Shown here one piece after another: positions 1-11,152 of a DNA stretch of 64,000 nt (position 1 is its first letter; each line of letters begins with the position of its first letter). The position numbers and the translations under genes were made by a program. Under the pieces are notes generated by a model, which saw nothing but the letters and a program-made list of their open reading frames with translations, was not told the DNA's origin and searched no databases. This stretch comes from Climacium dendroides (Eukaryota; Streptophyta; Bryopsida; Hypnales; Climaciaceae): contig OX467086.1 in NCBI GenBank assembly GCA_950106755.1, positions 14,836,001-14,900,000 on the forward strand. The letters are read 5' to 3'.

Positions 1-250
1 ACTGTGTGTCCTTCTCAGTTGCGTTCTTGGTACTATTGGAAAGCTCTTAGCAAGGAGGGGTGCATGGGCTTTGTTTTGTGGTGTTCCAACTTATGGTGTG
101 AAAATTGTTAATTTTTAGGAATTAGAAAATTAGAAAATTACTTTTATTTTTATTTTGATATTACTTTGGTTAAACTAAATGTAATGTAATTAATTGGATG
201 AAAATGAGTTAAATTTTGGCAATATCTAATGACTGGTTCAGAGATTCAAT
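1..250 (+). repeat. Dispersed repeat X, copy 1 (cut by window edge)
   Basis: The stretch reading 'ttggtactattggaaagctc', then 'ggtgcatgggctttgtttt' and an AT-rich tail recurs near 30760-30950, 41570-41950 and 43950-44580 in the same orientation. No open frame or clear terminus is visible, so the class is unknown. Confidence 0.6.
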
Positions 251-298
251 TTTGGAAACACAGAAACTAACGATTATGAGTACAATGTCCAACAAACT

Positions 299-345
299 GA
301 CGGAAGTGGAGGACGTGACGGAAGTGACGGAAGTGACGGATGGAG
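299..345 (+). repeat. Short tandem repeat of GACGGAAGT
   Basis: The unit gacggaagt (9-10 bp) is repeated about four times in the far upstream region of the F-box gene. No function can be inferred. Confidence 0.6.
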
Positions 346-534
346 AGGTTTAGGGTCTCCAAGTGCTAACTGTTACCCCTCGCACTCCCTTCCAAGCTTC
401 AGATGATGTTCTGCCTCCAGGAATGTAATGGCACGGTGTCTCCCTCTTATTTCCCAATGGCTTCACTGCTTGCTGTTCATGCAAGTTGCGCTCCTCTTTG
501 CAGCTTCTGCTGATTTCTTGCTTCAATGCTTATT

Positions 535-901
535 GTAAGTGAACAGGGTTGCCATAGATTGACGTGATTGAAGGTGATTCCTGAAAACCTTATGCACCCA
601 TGCTTGTCGTTCAGTTTGCTGTTGTCTCGTTCCAGCCAAGTGTACAATTCCAGCTCAATGCTGCCGCCTGATTTGCGTCTGTGGTGGGTTCAATTTCGTG
701 AAGGTGGCATGGGAGACGTAGCAAACGATCTCAATTGTGTAATCTGTGTATACAGTTTATACTGAATTCTCTAGAAATGATTAGGGTTTGTGGGTGGAAG
801 GAAATTGAAGTAGTAGCTCTCGGTGTGTGTCACATTGCTGTGTAGGTTTGTGTATGACTGTTGTTAGCTTGCTTAGCTGTGGAAGTGATTTATTGTTGCA
901 G
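535..901 (+). other. Probable 5' UTR intron of the F-box gene
   Basis: A strong donor (ttg|gtaagtga at 535) and an acceptor (ttattgttgcag ending at 901) bracket a T-rich stretch just before the F-box start codon at 937. The short frames inside have no protein character. This is inferred from splice consensus only; transcript data would decide it. Confidence 0.45.
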
Positions 902-936
902 TGCCGACTTTCGATTCGTAGGAGGGGTCGATCGTG

Positions 937-2346
937 ATGGTTGCGTCAAGCGAACAGCTCTTACATCGAGCTCCATTGCCGAGCCAGGAGCAAGCTGAAC
1001 CCAAAAGGAAGAAGCTTCACTGCAAATGGGGCCGATGGGCTACCTTGGTTGCTGCACCAGCACCAGCACGAACAGATCATGTCAACCCTAATGATGAGGA
1101 GATGGATCCTGCTCTTTGGGGGGAGCTTCATCGCTTCGTGAATGTGGAGGAGATGATAGTCGCCAACCTCCCCCTTCACGCGTTTTACCAAGCCCTCAGT
1201 GTGTGCAAGAAGTGGAACGCATTAGGTTGGAACCGCCCGTTTCTGGAGCAATGGTCCAAAACCTCTCTCCGCAAACCCTATTTCATTCTTCACGGGGACC
1301 GGGGATGTCACCAAGCCATGCTGGTGCAGAATGCGACCAAACAATCGTGGGTGCTGCAGCAGCTCCCTCCTTTCGCGTTCCAGCAGCCACTCACGTCTGT
1401 GTCTCACGGAATGGTTTACACAGGGACTGCGGAAAATTGCATTCGGGGTACAGTCTTCAACATCCACACCAAGGTCTTCCGCAGGCTACCTCCGCTGCAG
1501 TCTGGCTGTTCTGCATTTTCGTCAATATTAGCAGTGGATAAGGACTCGTACAGGGTGATGGTGTCGTGGGATCAAGCTGGTGTTACTCATGTGTATGACT
1601 CCTCGACGGGCACATGGACACGGCGATCAGACAACCCTGCTTATGGAAGTATGGCTGGAGAGGATTATGCTTATTGCGAGGGCGTTATGTACATCAAACG
1701 GGAGACTTATAAGCTTCCCGTGACGCACCAAGCCATGTTTGCTTATGATTTCAAGCTTGATACTTGGACTGTGCTTGCACGGGCACCTCATGGCTATGCT
1801 CGTCTGAAAGGGCTCGGTGAGTGGAACGGTTACCTGCGTGACTTGACCTTGGATGCCGAAGGTGTCCTTCGTTCTTGGGAATATCAATTGACAGGTCCCG
1901 AAGTTGTGATGTCCTGCAACCAAGAACGCATGGTGAAGCAGTTTCGACGTCGAATCAGCAATGACGAGTGGCTGGAATGGCAGCCAAACATGCCGCCCAT
2001 GAATTGGCAGGAATATGACTTTCGGCGTGTCTGGGTGTTTCAGGAGACTGGTTACGAGTGGGTGGAAGTGGATTGCATGCCAGCCAGCATTCTGGAATGG
2101 TTCCTGGAGCCTTATGGCTTGCGTGGGTTTCTAAATCCTCCTTCGCCTGAACATTGTATCAAAACGTCGTACTGTGAGCAGTATGTTCTGCTGTCGCACC
2201 AGGGCTTTCCTGAAAATTCCGGCCTTGCGAGGTTTGTGCTGTACAACATGGCTCTGCGGACATGGGAGACCCTTCATATTGCCAAGGATTGGATCTGCTC
2301 GTGTCCGTTCTCTCAGCCAAGATATCGAGAGCATGTGGCCCCTTGA
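937..2346 (+). CDS. F-box/kelch-type protein (SCF substrate receptor)
   Basis: This intronless frame of 469 residues starts at the ATG at 937; the frame opens with a GTG three bases earlier, which is not a likely plant start. The N terminus is basic (PKRKK near residue 22). Residues 58-105 match an F-box: an acidic/hydrophobic first helix, then ANLPLHAFYQALSVCKKWNAL, with the conserved LP and SVCKKWN signatures that bind Skp1/ASK. The rest resembles the plant F-box/kelch class, with recurring patterns such as VYDSSTGTWTRR (near 225), AYDFKLDTWTVL (near 275) and VLYNMALRTWETL (near 445) that mark degenerate kelch blades. Family members bring substrates to SCF ubiquitin ligases; the substrate here is unknown. 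The frame is intact. A probable 5' UTR intron precedes it. Confidence 0.9.
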   Translation: MVASSEQLLHRAPLPSQEQAEPKRKKLHCKWGRWATLVAAPAPARTDHVNPNDEEMDPALWGELHRFVNVEEMIVANLPLHAFYQALSVCKKWNALGWNRPFLEQWSKTSLRKPYFILHGDRGCHQAMLVQNATKQSWVLQQLPPFAFQQPLTSVSHGMVYTGTAENCIRGTVFNIHTKVFRRLPPLQSGCSAFSSILAVDKDSYRVMVSWDQAGVTHVYDSSTGTWTRRSDNPAYGSMAGEDYAYCEGVMYIKRETYKLPVTHQAMFAYDFKLDTWTVLARAPHGYARLKGLGEWNGYLRDLTLDAEGVLRSWEYQLTGPEVVMSCNQERMVKQFRRRISNDEWLEWQPNMPPMNWQEYDFRRVWVFQETGYEWVEVDCMPASILEWFLEPYGLRGFLNPPSPEHCIKTSYCEQYVLLSHQGFPENSGLARFVLYNMALRTWETLHIAKDWICSCPFSQPRYREHVAP

Positions 2347-3540
2347 AATTTTGGATGATGATGAAAACGGTGGAACAAGGAAAGATTGTGGTTTGAGCGG
2401 GTTTTGAGGTTTTCTCTTCACTGACACACTATGATTCACAAGTGTTGACTTGAATTCGTTGGGAAGGTGGGTGCACCAATGCTCCGAAGATCGTGTTCCT
2501 GCCTCCGCACTGCTACATTTGGATTGTTTGGACTGAAAATCTGAACAAACTATCGTGCTACCTCAGATTTTGAAGTTGTACAGAAACTTAAATTTCAAGG
2601 GTGAAGGTGAATTACTCTGAATGTACCGTTGACTTAACTTTTGTCGAGGTCTGACTACACTGCATCATGCAATTCGCACTTACATATTTCACTTATCGTT
2701 TTTTCCAGGTCTAATTGTAGTGTCTTGTTGCTAGCTGTTGGCTCTGGACCAAAGGGAGGATTCTTTGCATTGACAAAAGCGACATCCTCAATGAATGTGA
2801 GGAAGTTAAAGTAAGTTCCTACTTTAATGCTACAGTGTCAGAGCCTCTCGCATCTTAGCTGCTTGTTTTTCTAAGAACTGGCCATAAGTCTCTCAGTTGA
2901 GGGAGGTGGAGAAACGGATTATTTTGAAGCAATTACATTGCTGTCCTCCCAACCATTTAGGAGAATGCTTGCCTTTTACTCAATGTTGGAACAATGTGAT
3001 TTAGATTGTTGTTACTATGGATTTTTCCTAATTCGATAGTATTACACTTTTCGTCTTATGGAATGAATTGACATCCATTTTGTGATAAAAGTTGGTAATA
3101 GGAATGTGAGTTCTTGATGTAAATCAGAGGAAAATCTCAAAATAGATTTGGCCTCAGGCTATTTTTTGTCAACAATAGAAACCACTGCTCTTACATTCTA
3201 TCTCCCCAACCATTACCTACCCTTAATGCCGGTAATCAATAACTGCCTAAATATCAGGTACCTGATGGACTTTGTATTTCTATGCACATCTACTATTTCT
3301 GTTGAACTATGTGTTTCCAACGTCACCCCTTCCAGCTGACTATTTCATTTTTCTCAGCCTGCACTCATCTTGTGTCAGAATTGAAGGTCTTGGTGCTTCC
3401 ACTCTAATTAGGTTCCTTCCATAGTTTCCGAATGCTGTGTGCACATTGAGGATGCCCTAAAGCTAGTTCCATTCTTCAAGTTTCCCTTACAAAGAGTGTT
3501 TGAGTAACTATTGTTGGACATGAAAATGGTGCCTTCATTA
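2347..3540. other. 3' flank of the F-box gene, no further gene seen
   Basis: Moderately AT-rich sequence that must hold the 3' UTR and polyadenylation site. Frames are short and lack protein character. No repeat with recognisable ends was found. Confidence 0.5.
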
Positions 3541-4507
3541 ACCATTCCAGGGACCGAAAGGGCCTTCGCATAGTTTGGAAGTCCAATTTAAAGTGCAATA
3601 ACTTTTGCATCCGATGTTTGAATTTAATAAAACTTATTGGAAAATTTGTGCTTTCCCTTCCAGTTTGTGTATCCAAATTTCAGATGAATCCAAAATGTAT
3701 TTCACCATTTGAGTTCACCAAACTGCATTTTGATGGCTTCAACATTTTCAGTAAAATTTGTTGGATTGTGTTCTCCTTGAAGTCTAGTTATTGATTGTGG
3801 TAAAACCTTCATATCAATCCAGGTTGTTTATTGATTGTGGTAAAACTTTCATATCGATCCAAATTTTTTTTGAACAGGTTGTTTATTGATTGTGGTAAAA
3901 CTTTCATATCGATCCAAATTTTTTTTGAACAGGTTGTTTATTGATTGTGGTAAAACTTTCATATCGATCCAAATTGTTTTGAATGTTTGGTAGCTTGTTT
4001 CTTCATATAGTGTCCATTTACAATACTTATTTGGGGGAAAGTTGTGCATACTAGTCTAATTTGTATCTTTAAATTTTCATATCAATCCAAGAAGTTATGA
4101 GTGATTGAGAAGCATTTTAGTAGGAGGTTCAATCTTACATGTGTTTTGTGCAACTTGTTTTTGCTATTTTTTGACATTTCAAAGCCATTTTGTAAACACA
4201 ATGAATCAATTTAATGATATTTTCTTTACCAATGTGCTTTAAACTATGAAGTGCTTTTTCATTTGAATAGATTTAGAAATCAAATTTCACTTCTAAACGT
4301 GTTAAGAAAATTTTCAGTATCCTTTTTCAACCTTAAAACATTATAATCTTGCAATCTATGTGGTCAAATGACTTCAAATTTGATTCATGCCATCTACAAC
4401 ACATGCACTACAAGATTGTATGGTTGAGATCTCTATAATTTAGTGATTTTTCACTTCAAAAGCAATGATGTTTTTAAATCCTAAAAAGGCTTGTGGACAT
4501 TTAAGGG
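3541..4507 (-). mobile_element. Degenerate TTAA-flanked element containing a tandem repeat
   Basis: The right end (4300-4511) matches the reverse complement of the left end of the intact element at 32643-33558, including the 'gcaatctatgtggtcaaa' core and the terminal ttaagggTTAA at about 4502-4511. The left boundary at TTAA near 3537 followed by ccattccagggacc is weaker. Interior text 'aataacttttgcatccgatg' also resembles the family. Confidence 0.45.
3787..3985 (+). repeat. Tandem repeat, 55-bp unit, about 3.5 copies
   Basis: The unit begins ttgtttattgattgtggtaa. Exact copies lie at 3824-3878 and 3879-3933, with a partial copy from 3934 and a diverged one from 3787. The identity of adjacent units suggests recent expansion. 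It lies inside a decayed MITE. Confidence 0.9.
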
Positions 4508-4844
4508 TTAAATGAAAGCATAATGGTGTAACTACATGTATGGACAATTTTGGATGAGCAATAAGATAGGAAGACAAATGGTTGAGTTTTAGATGCGGTA
4601 GTGATTCAAAATAGGGTGATCTTTACAAGATATATAGTACTTTACAAGAAGTTGTGCAACTCATATCTAGTTTTTACCCAAGTAGTTTATTTAAATAACT
4701 ATGGCAGGCAAATTTAGATATTTGATTGAAATTTTTTGCCTTGGACTAGGTGAGTCATATACCTTATTGTAACTCATTCTACTTTTTAAAAGTATTTTTT
4801 CTTTAGAGGGTGATTGATTTTGGAAATACTAAGCTGAGTATAAT

Positions 4845-5713
4845 CCCTAAAGAACTGTGATTATGTTTTCACCTAAAATGCTCCAAAATTGCCATTTCTA
4901 GTACAAGCACCAAATTTTAGAAAAAAAATTTGTACACATGTAACTATAAGATCTTGTAGTACTCTAATTTGAGAAGATGTGGAAAAAATTTCAAAAATTT
5001 TCATTGTGTAGATTGCAAGATATTAGCGTTTGAAGTGACAAAGCCCCTTTTGGGGCCTTACAGAAAAAACGAACAATTGCACTTCCCAAAATCACGTTGT
5101 ATGAAAAAATGTTCAAAATGGTGATACTTCTTTGGATTCATTCTTCAAAGAAAGTTGGATACATGCTTGAAAATTTTCAAATCATTTGGAATTGTACAAC
5201 ATATAGAAAAAAAATAGTAAGTAGAAAGAGGAGAGAGTGATTTAAAATACTACATTGTTGAGAATTTACTTTTGGATTTGAAAAATGCAAATCCCATTGG
5301 TGTTAATGTTATAATAAACAATCTTCAAAGTATATTTTAGAGTAGAAATTCTATAATTGTCTTGCAAACTAAAATTCCTCATAACTTTTGACTCATTAAT
5401 CAAAATGGAATGATTCAAAGCTTTTGACGTATATATAACTCTAAAAAACCAATTTCAAATTTTTGTTTATGAAAAAAATGATTTTAAAAATCTGCATGGA
5501 TTGCCTATTTACAAAAAACAAAAATCAAAACAAAACATATTAGGCCATAACTTTTCACTCTTATTTCCAAATGTTATGAAATTTAGTACATATAAAAGAT
5601 ATTCCTTGTCCCCACCTTCTACCGAAATTTCAGCCTAAAATATGAAATCTTTAATCACATGTATTTGCCAAAAATTCTATGTTGCCAAAAAATGCAAGCT
5701 AGTCCTTTAGGGG
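4845..5713 (+). mobile_element. TTAA-type non-autonomous element, variant C
   Basis: The left end (cccTAAAGaactgtg, then 'aaaattgccatttctagta') matches the shared left end of this family. The right end is tagtcctttagggg followed by an intact TTAA at 5714-5717. The left TTAA is mutated to TAAT. The right half is shared with the fragment at about 43440-43891. No coding capacity. Confidence 0.7.
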
Positions 5714-5829
5714 TTAAAGGTACAATACTACACTTTAAAATTTCATTGTAGGGGATCCCAACTATTGGATTTCAACTGACTTTGGAGTTGAAAGGATCAA
5801 CATTACTACATGCATGCTTTTAGTGATTG

Positions 5830-6124
5830 TTTCTTGTAGACATAACCAAATAGTTTTGTGAGTACTAGTTAACTTTGTACCATGATATAATGTAAAATTC
5901 ATTGAATGGCCACAAGATTCTTTTGATCTCAATTCTATAAAAAACATATGGAAGCAAGTCAAAGATCAATTGCAAAAATGATGTAGACCCATAATAAAGA
6001 CCAAATATGGACATCAATGAATTTGGCATGGGAAGATATACCTCAAGAAAGTATCCAAAAGTTAATTTCTACAATGCCAAACCAAATGGCAACCGTAATA
6101 GCGACTAAAGGTGGTAGCGTTTGA
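5830..6124 (+). pseudogene. C-terminal remnant of a Tc1-like (DD34E-type) transposase
   Basis: In one frame around 5838-5980 the translation reads VKFIEWPQDSFDLNSIKNIW then KQVKDQLQK, matching the Tc1/mariner block whose usual form is EWPxxSPDLNPIENLW. After a stop and a frameshift, 6020-6124 continues as AWEDIPQESIQKLIS then TMPNQMATVIATKGGS and a stop, the usual C-terminal block of Tc1 transposases. The Glu of the catalytic triad (NPIE) reads Lys (NSIK). With in-frame stops and a frameshift it is dead. The N-terminal and DNA-binding parts are not visible; variant C element DNA ends just upstream at 5717 and may have broken it. Plant mariner-like transposases are usually DD39D, so a Tc1-type sequence is unusual. 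Confidence 0.8.
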
Positions 6125-9100
6125 TGGTAGTGAATGTACCAATTTGTTGCAAAATAGTTGCTAGTGAGCAAGACATAATATAAAATTCATATTATAGTAG
6201 GTTTTTAGAATACTACAACTTTCTAATGATATCTTATTTGACTACATTTGTCCAAATTTTTCTTTAATACTTGACCTTGATTTCCTATGCCTTGAACGTG
6301 TATGAAAAAAAATTGCAAAATACATTCATGCCAAATGGAGGAAAATTTTACCTACATAGTGTGAATCTTTGTAATATGAAAGATGTGAACAATGATATTT
6401 CCTAAATATATGTGCAATTACAACTTCAAGATTCATCACATATATTTTTCAATTATTTTTACATGAAACTATGAATTTTTTTTTAAAAATTCACCAAAAA
6501 TGGAGTTCCTATTTTTAGACATTGAAATTTCATAAGTTGGTTAAGGTTATATAAAGCAATAGATTTAATAGGATAGCTTTGATAAGTTATTTTTATAATG
6601 GAGTTAAAAAGGAAAAGTTTGAAGGGCTTCATAGTGGGGGTGCAAGACTTCTTGGAGGATACTCTGCATATTCAACATCAACTTCCAGTGAAGAAACAAT
6701 ATTAGAACATTTACCAAGAAAACTTTGATCCTTTATACTTTTAGTATGGAAATATCCATATGAAACCTTTTTTGGTGCGTTGAAATCCTCTTTTAATTGC
6801 CAACAAGAAAATATAAAAATTTGACGAATTAAATAGTAATAACACTATGATTTGCAAAAGAATGGTGCTTTGGGGAGTTCCTACTTTAATTGGTAGTGTT
6901 GTACACTATCTAGCTAAGAGGATTTGGAAGTGAAGGCCTTGAGAGAAGCCCCATCTACGATCTTGAGACAACATTAAAGAAAATTTGTTATGCTACATAA
7001 CAACATGCAACATCAATCATTAAATCGGCAATATTCCACAAGCCAAAAATTGTGACATAATCTTCACATAGGTTAAATTTCAAACCATAAACTAGGATAG
7101 GTATAGATTTTGTTTTCAAAACATGTAGCTTGAACCACGCCAAAGTAATTGAATATCATCAATGATCAAAATTGACATTATATAGGAAGAAAAAAATTAA
7201 TTGGAAAATTAAAGCTTTGACATTTTAACAAATATAACTATGATATAATCTTCTTTTGACTAGCCAATGACATTGATCCCCTTGAATGCCTTACTCAACA
7301 TTAAAATGTTAAGAAAAATCAAGGAATGAACAAACACCAGTCTAGTGAACAATATGAAAGCACTTATTTTGGTAAGTACCACAATGCAACAAATTACTAC
7401 ACTTTTCAAAGTGAAAAAAATCTAATGAAATGGATTGATTTTAGAACGGACCAAATTCTACTTGTTTGCAAGTTTTGGGGGACACATTCACTCTTATAAA
7501 ATATAACGTAGGAACTCTCCAAGAGCCTTTGTCTCCAAATTGAAGCAAATTTTGTATCAGTGGCCTACTTTTCAAGTATTAGCATCATACTTTTGTCCTC
7601 ACAATTAATTTTGTACGCTAAAACCTTTAGAATCCTATATCATTAAGTGAGTCTTCTTCCATCCCTTTGTGATCATGAACATTGCATAAGGGCATATAAG
7701 GTAATCCTATAAAGTACATTGCATTGAGCTACACAACACTTTTAATTCTTAAAGAAGTGTAACTAGGGGATGTAATTGATTAGGGGACTCAATTGTCTAT
7801 ACTTTCTTTTATTTGGAATATCATTGCTGGACACTTCTTGTTGGTCATAATAATTCATAATTTTATCATTGCATTGTCTTGTATTTTGAATGGTGAGAGA
7901 CTTGTTGTACTTGTTGCATTTGGAAGCAAAGAAAGAGTAACTCTGATAGTATGACTAACTTGAATGAAGAATCTATTGGGGATAATTCTACTATCTAAGC
8001 CATTGCATTGAAAAATGCATTATTAAAGTGGATGTATGAAAAATGACTACAATGGTTGCTTGATCATGAATATTTTCCATCCCCCTTGAGTAGCATAGAT
8101 TCATGCTTTGAAAGTGATCAATCTAATTGATTATATTGAGGATAATACACTTCAAATGTTGCCGAAGTTTTCATCACCACGAAATCAATGAAAAGCATTG
8201 ATGAATTGGTGAAAAAATATATGAATTTGAACCAAAGAAATCACTATGTGACCTACACAAAAACCATGTGCTGAAAAAGCAAGATAGAGCACCTTTGGCT
8301 TAGTCACCTCCAGGGTCTTTTTTTTTTCTTTCTAGTGCCAGATTGCACCCCAAAAAAAATTTGGCTAAAAAATGGCAAAAAATTATGTAGTTTTCACCAG
8401 AAAACTTCGAAATTGGAAAAAAACAAACTTGGATGAAACCGCCAAATTATGGATGAGAATAGAATTAGAGACATGTGATATGCACGAATGGGATATTTTC
8501 TTTCCAATGTGGATGAATGCTGAAATATGGAGCACCAGGCAACCATAACTTTTTATGTCGCCACTTTGGCATTTCGTAAAAAATGAAAAAAACAAACCAC
8601 CCTTGTCACCTCGCAGCAAGCATTTTATAATAAGATAATTACAATTCTGACAGCACATGATTCATTTGCCTGCTGTAACTTAATGAGAATTGTGTCCATC
8701 AATCAGCATCTTCACTTAATTGTGACCTGAACTGCCTGCAACCGATTTAAAATGAGAATTGAATTACTTTGACTACTCACAATTAATGATAAGTATTGAC
8801 AAGGCCAGCCTTAAAACTTATGACACAAGAATTTAAAGCCGACTTGAAAGTCTTCACATGATTCCTCATTCACTGATTCACCTAAATGGCTAAACAATTT
8901 CTGCTTTTCCAAGGAATCCTTAAGCTAGGATTGAAGGCAAAAGATCACTGTCTTGGTGTGATATGCTCCAAAATCAACCTAGGCACTCTCATGCTCGAGG
9001 TTGACATTACAATCAATGCGATGCAAACAGTGTCTTAACTTATTTTGTGTTCTGTTCTCACATACATTTCATCTCAAGCTCTCCGATTTGCAAATTAGCA

Positions 9101-9886
9101 ATCCCATCACAAACGAGAAACCATTGATCGATGTGCAACAGAGCTTGTACCAAAGTCACAACAGTGAAGAATAAAACATGTAAGAACAGTCACGTAGATA
9201 TAATGATTTTTTCAATTTTCACAGCAGAAGGTTACAATATTTTTCCAGACATGGCTTCAAAATGCTCTGCCTCATTGTTGAGGAAGTAGTATCAACAAGT
9301 ATCCTTAGTACACTACAACCATATATACCTCTCATACCTCAAGTGTCTCCTTTTAAATTCAATGGTGCTCTGAAGCTTTCAAGCTTTCACCAGTCTCCCC
9401 ACTCTCCTACACCTGAGAGAAACAGAAGAAAAAACTAAAAAAAATATGCCTTCGATACTCGTCGAGATGCGTGACTTAAATTTGTAGCACAGATAAGGCA
9501 CAAAAGCTTAATTCAAGTCACTGGCTGCATTTCTCATGCTCTATCATATCATAAACTTCGAAGTTCGATCACCACAGCCGCTTTATTGATGTCCATAACA
9601 TCAATCTGCACGCAATGAAGGCAGCGAATGTCGTCTAAACATTGGAATTATGTCAACACGAAATTCCACCAACTGAATGCGTTGGTAATTTAGGGAGCAA
9701 GTTCGACACCACCACGACTGGTTTGTTGATGCCACTCACCAGTCCGCATTGGTTGCACACACTGAAGAAAGCATAATGAACTTTGTGTGAACATCGGAAT
9801 GGCATTGAAGGCCATTCTATCAACGGAATGGCATTGAAAGCACCACCCGTCTGCCGTTACGGCAATGACTGGCTATGAAACAATGG
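6125..9886. other. AT-rich intergenic DNA, no gene or clear element
   Basis: No frame with protein character was found on either strand. The last few hundred bases (about 9400-9886) are less AT-rich and should contain the 3' UTR of the WD40 gene. Frames up to 91 codons occur but are of biased composition. Confidence 0.5.
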
Positions 9887-11152
9887 TTACACTGGTTCCA
9901 AGCCTGCTTGATCATGAAAGAGATGCGGGAAAGGGCTGTCAAAAGGCGTCAAAAACTCCACATCTGGGGAAGACGGCGAAGTGGCGCTCGCGCTCTCAGT
10001 GTCGGGATCTAAGAGCGAGACCCACCAGACCCGAACGGAGTGATCCATGCTGCCGCTGTAGAGCATAATGGACGCGCCCGCGGCGTCCGGCGTCATGGCC
10101 AGGCATTTCACGGGCCGGCTATGGCCTTGCAGCACGGCCACGCATTGATGCTCAAAGTTGGTATCCCGTTTCCAGACGCGGATGGTTTTGTCCGCGGATC
10201 CGCTCACCAGGCAAAAGTTCGTCGCGGCGGCGAGGCAGAGCACTGCGAGGTGGTGGCCGCGTAGCGAAGCCACTTTCTTCATGTGGTCGGCCGTACCTTC
10301 GTCGTGGCGGTGCCACACTGCGATACATTTGTCGCTGGAGCCCGCGTAGCAGATGGTGCCGTCGGGCGTAAGCGCGAGCGCCGTGACGGAATGGTGCTTA
10401 GGGGGTGTCAGCGTCGCGACGGAGACGTGACGGTGGCGGTGACGAAGCTTTGGCGCCTTGGCGGCGTTGCACTCCCAGACTTTCACCGTGCCGTCCGCGG
10501 AGCCGCTGTACAGGAAGCCGCGCGTGGCGTCCACGGCGAGCGCGTTCACGGCGTCGATGTGCGCAGGGATGGACTCGATGCATTTCAAATCCGACAAGCG
10601 CCACACTTTGATGGTCTTGTCCCAGGATCCCGAGTAGAGAACGCCTTTCCCCACGGCGAGAACTGAGATTGTGTCGTGGTGGTCGATCCAGAGAGCCCTC
10701 TTATGGCGCCGGACGCGCACGGAGGTTTTCGGGGTAATGAATGTCATCACGTAGTCTTTCACGGTGGGCAGAGTTGCCACCAGCTTGTGTTGCTCGCGGC
10801 CGCTGCTGCTCCGCTTCCATACGCGGATTTTCTGATCCTGATGGGCGGTGAACACTTTGTTTCCCACTACCACCATCGCCTTCACGCTCCCTTCCCCGGA
10901 ACCGAATTGCGTGCCGCCTGACGCGTCAGTCCAGCGGGAGGCCCGAAGCTCCCCGCAATCGGAGCCGCTATACACCAATTGGTCGCTCGCAAGCGCGAGT
11001 GAGAAGACGTGACCTTCGTGCCCTGGCAGCACGGACAGACACCGGTATGGCTGCGCAATGCCAACTGCCACGTCGGGTTGCGAACAGTCCGTGCCGCTGC
11101 TTTGGTAGCCACTGGAGCTGGATCTTGCCTCGACCTCGAGGTTGACGTCCAT
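9887..11152 (-). CDS. JINGUBANG-like WD40-repeat protein
   Basis: An intronless frame of 421 residues starting at ATG (11152). Seven WD40 blades can be placed at about residues 38-75, 87-113, 158-185, 195-226, 247-280, 296-328 and 338-376, with blade ends IRVWKR, IKVWRL, VKVWEC, IAVWHR, IRVWKR and VRVWWV and many SGSxDKTI/SGSADGTV turns; one beta-propeller is expected. The insert between blades 2 and 3 (KDYVMTFI..SVRVRRHKRALWIDHHD) is typical of the plant JINGUBANG group, known in Arabidopsis as a regulator of pollen germination and JA signalling. The role in this plant is unknown; scaffolding is likely. The Ser/Pro/Asp tail (380-421) is probably disordered. The coding region is strikingly GC-rich compared with its neighbours. 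Confidence 0.92.
   Translation of the reverse strand: MDVNLEVEARSSSSGYQSSGTDCSQPDVAVGIAQPYRCLSVLPGHEGHVFSLALASDQLVYSGSDCGELRASRWTDASGGTQFGSGEGSVKAMVVVGNKVFTAHQDQKIRVWKRSSSGREQHKLVATLPTVKDYVMTFITPKTSVRVRRHKRALWIDHHDTISVLAVGKGVLYSGSWDKTIKVWRLSDLKCIESIPAHIDAVNALAVDATRGFLYSGSADGTVKVWECNAAKAPKLRHRHRHVSVATLTPPKHHSVTALALTPDGTICYAGSSDKCIAVWHRHDEGTADHMKKVASLRGHHLAVLCLAAATNFCLVSGSADKTIRVWKRDTNFEHQCVAVLQGHSRPVKCLAMTPDAAGASIMLYSGSMDHSVRVWWVSLLDPDTESASATSPSSPDVEFLTPFDSPFPHLFHDQAGLEPV

Noticed and set aside
934..936. GTG as the F-box start
   Set aside because: The ATG directly after it (937) is the ordinary start.
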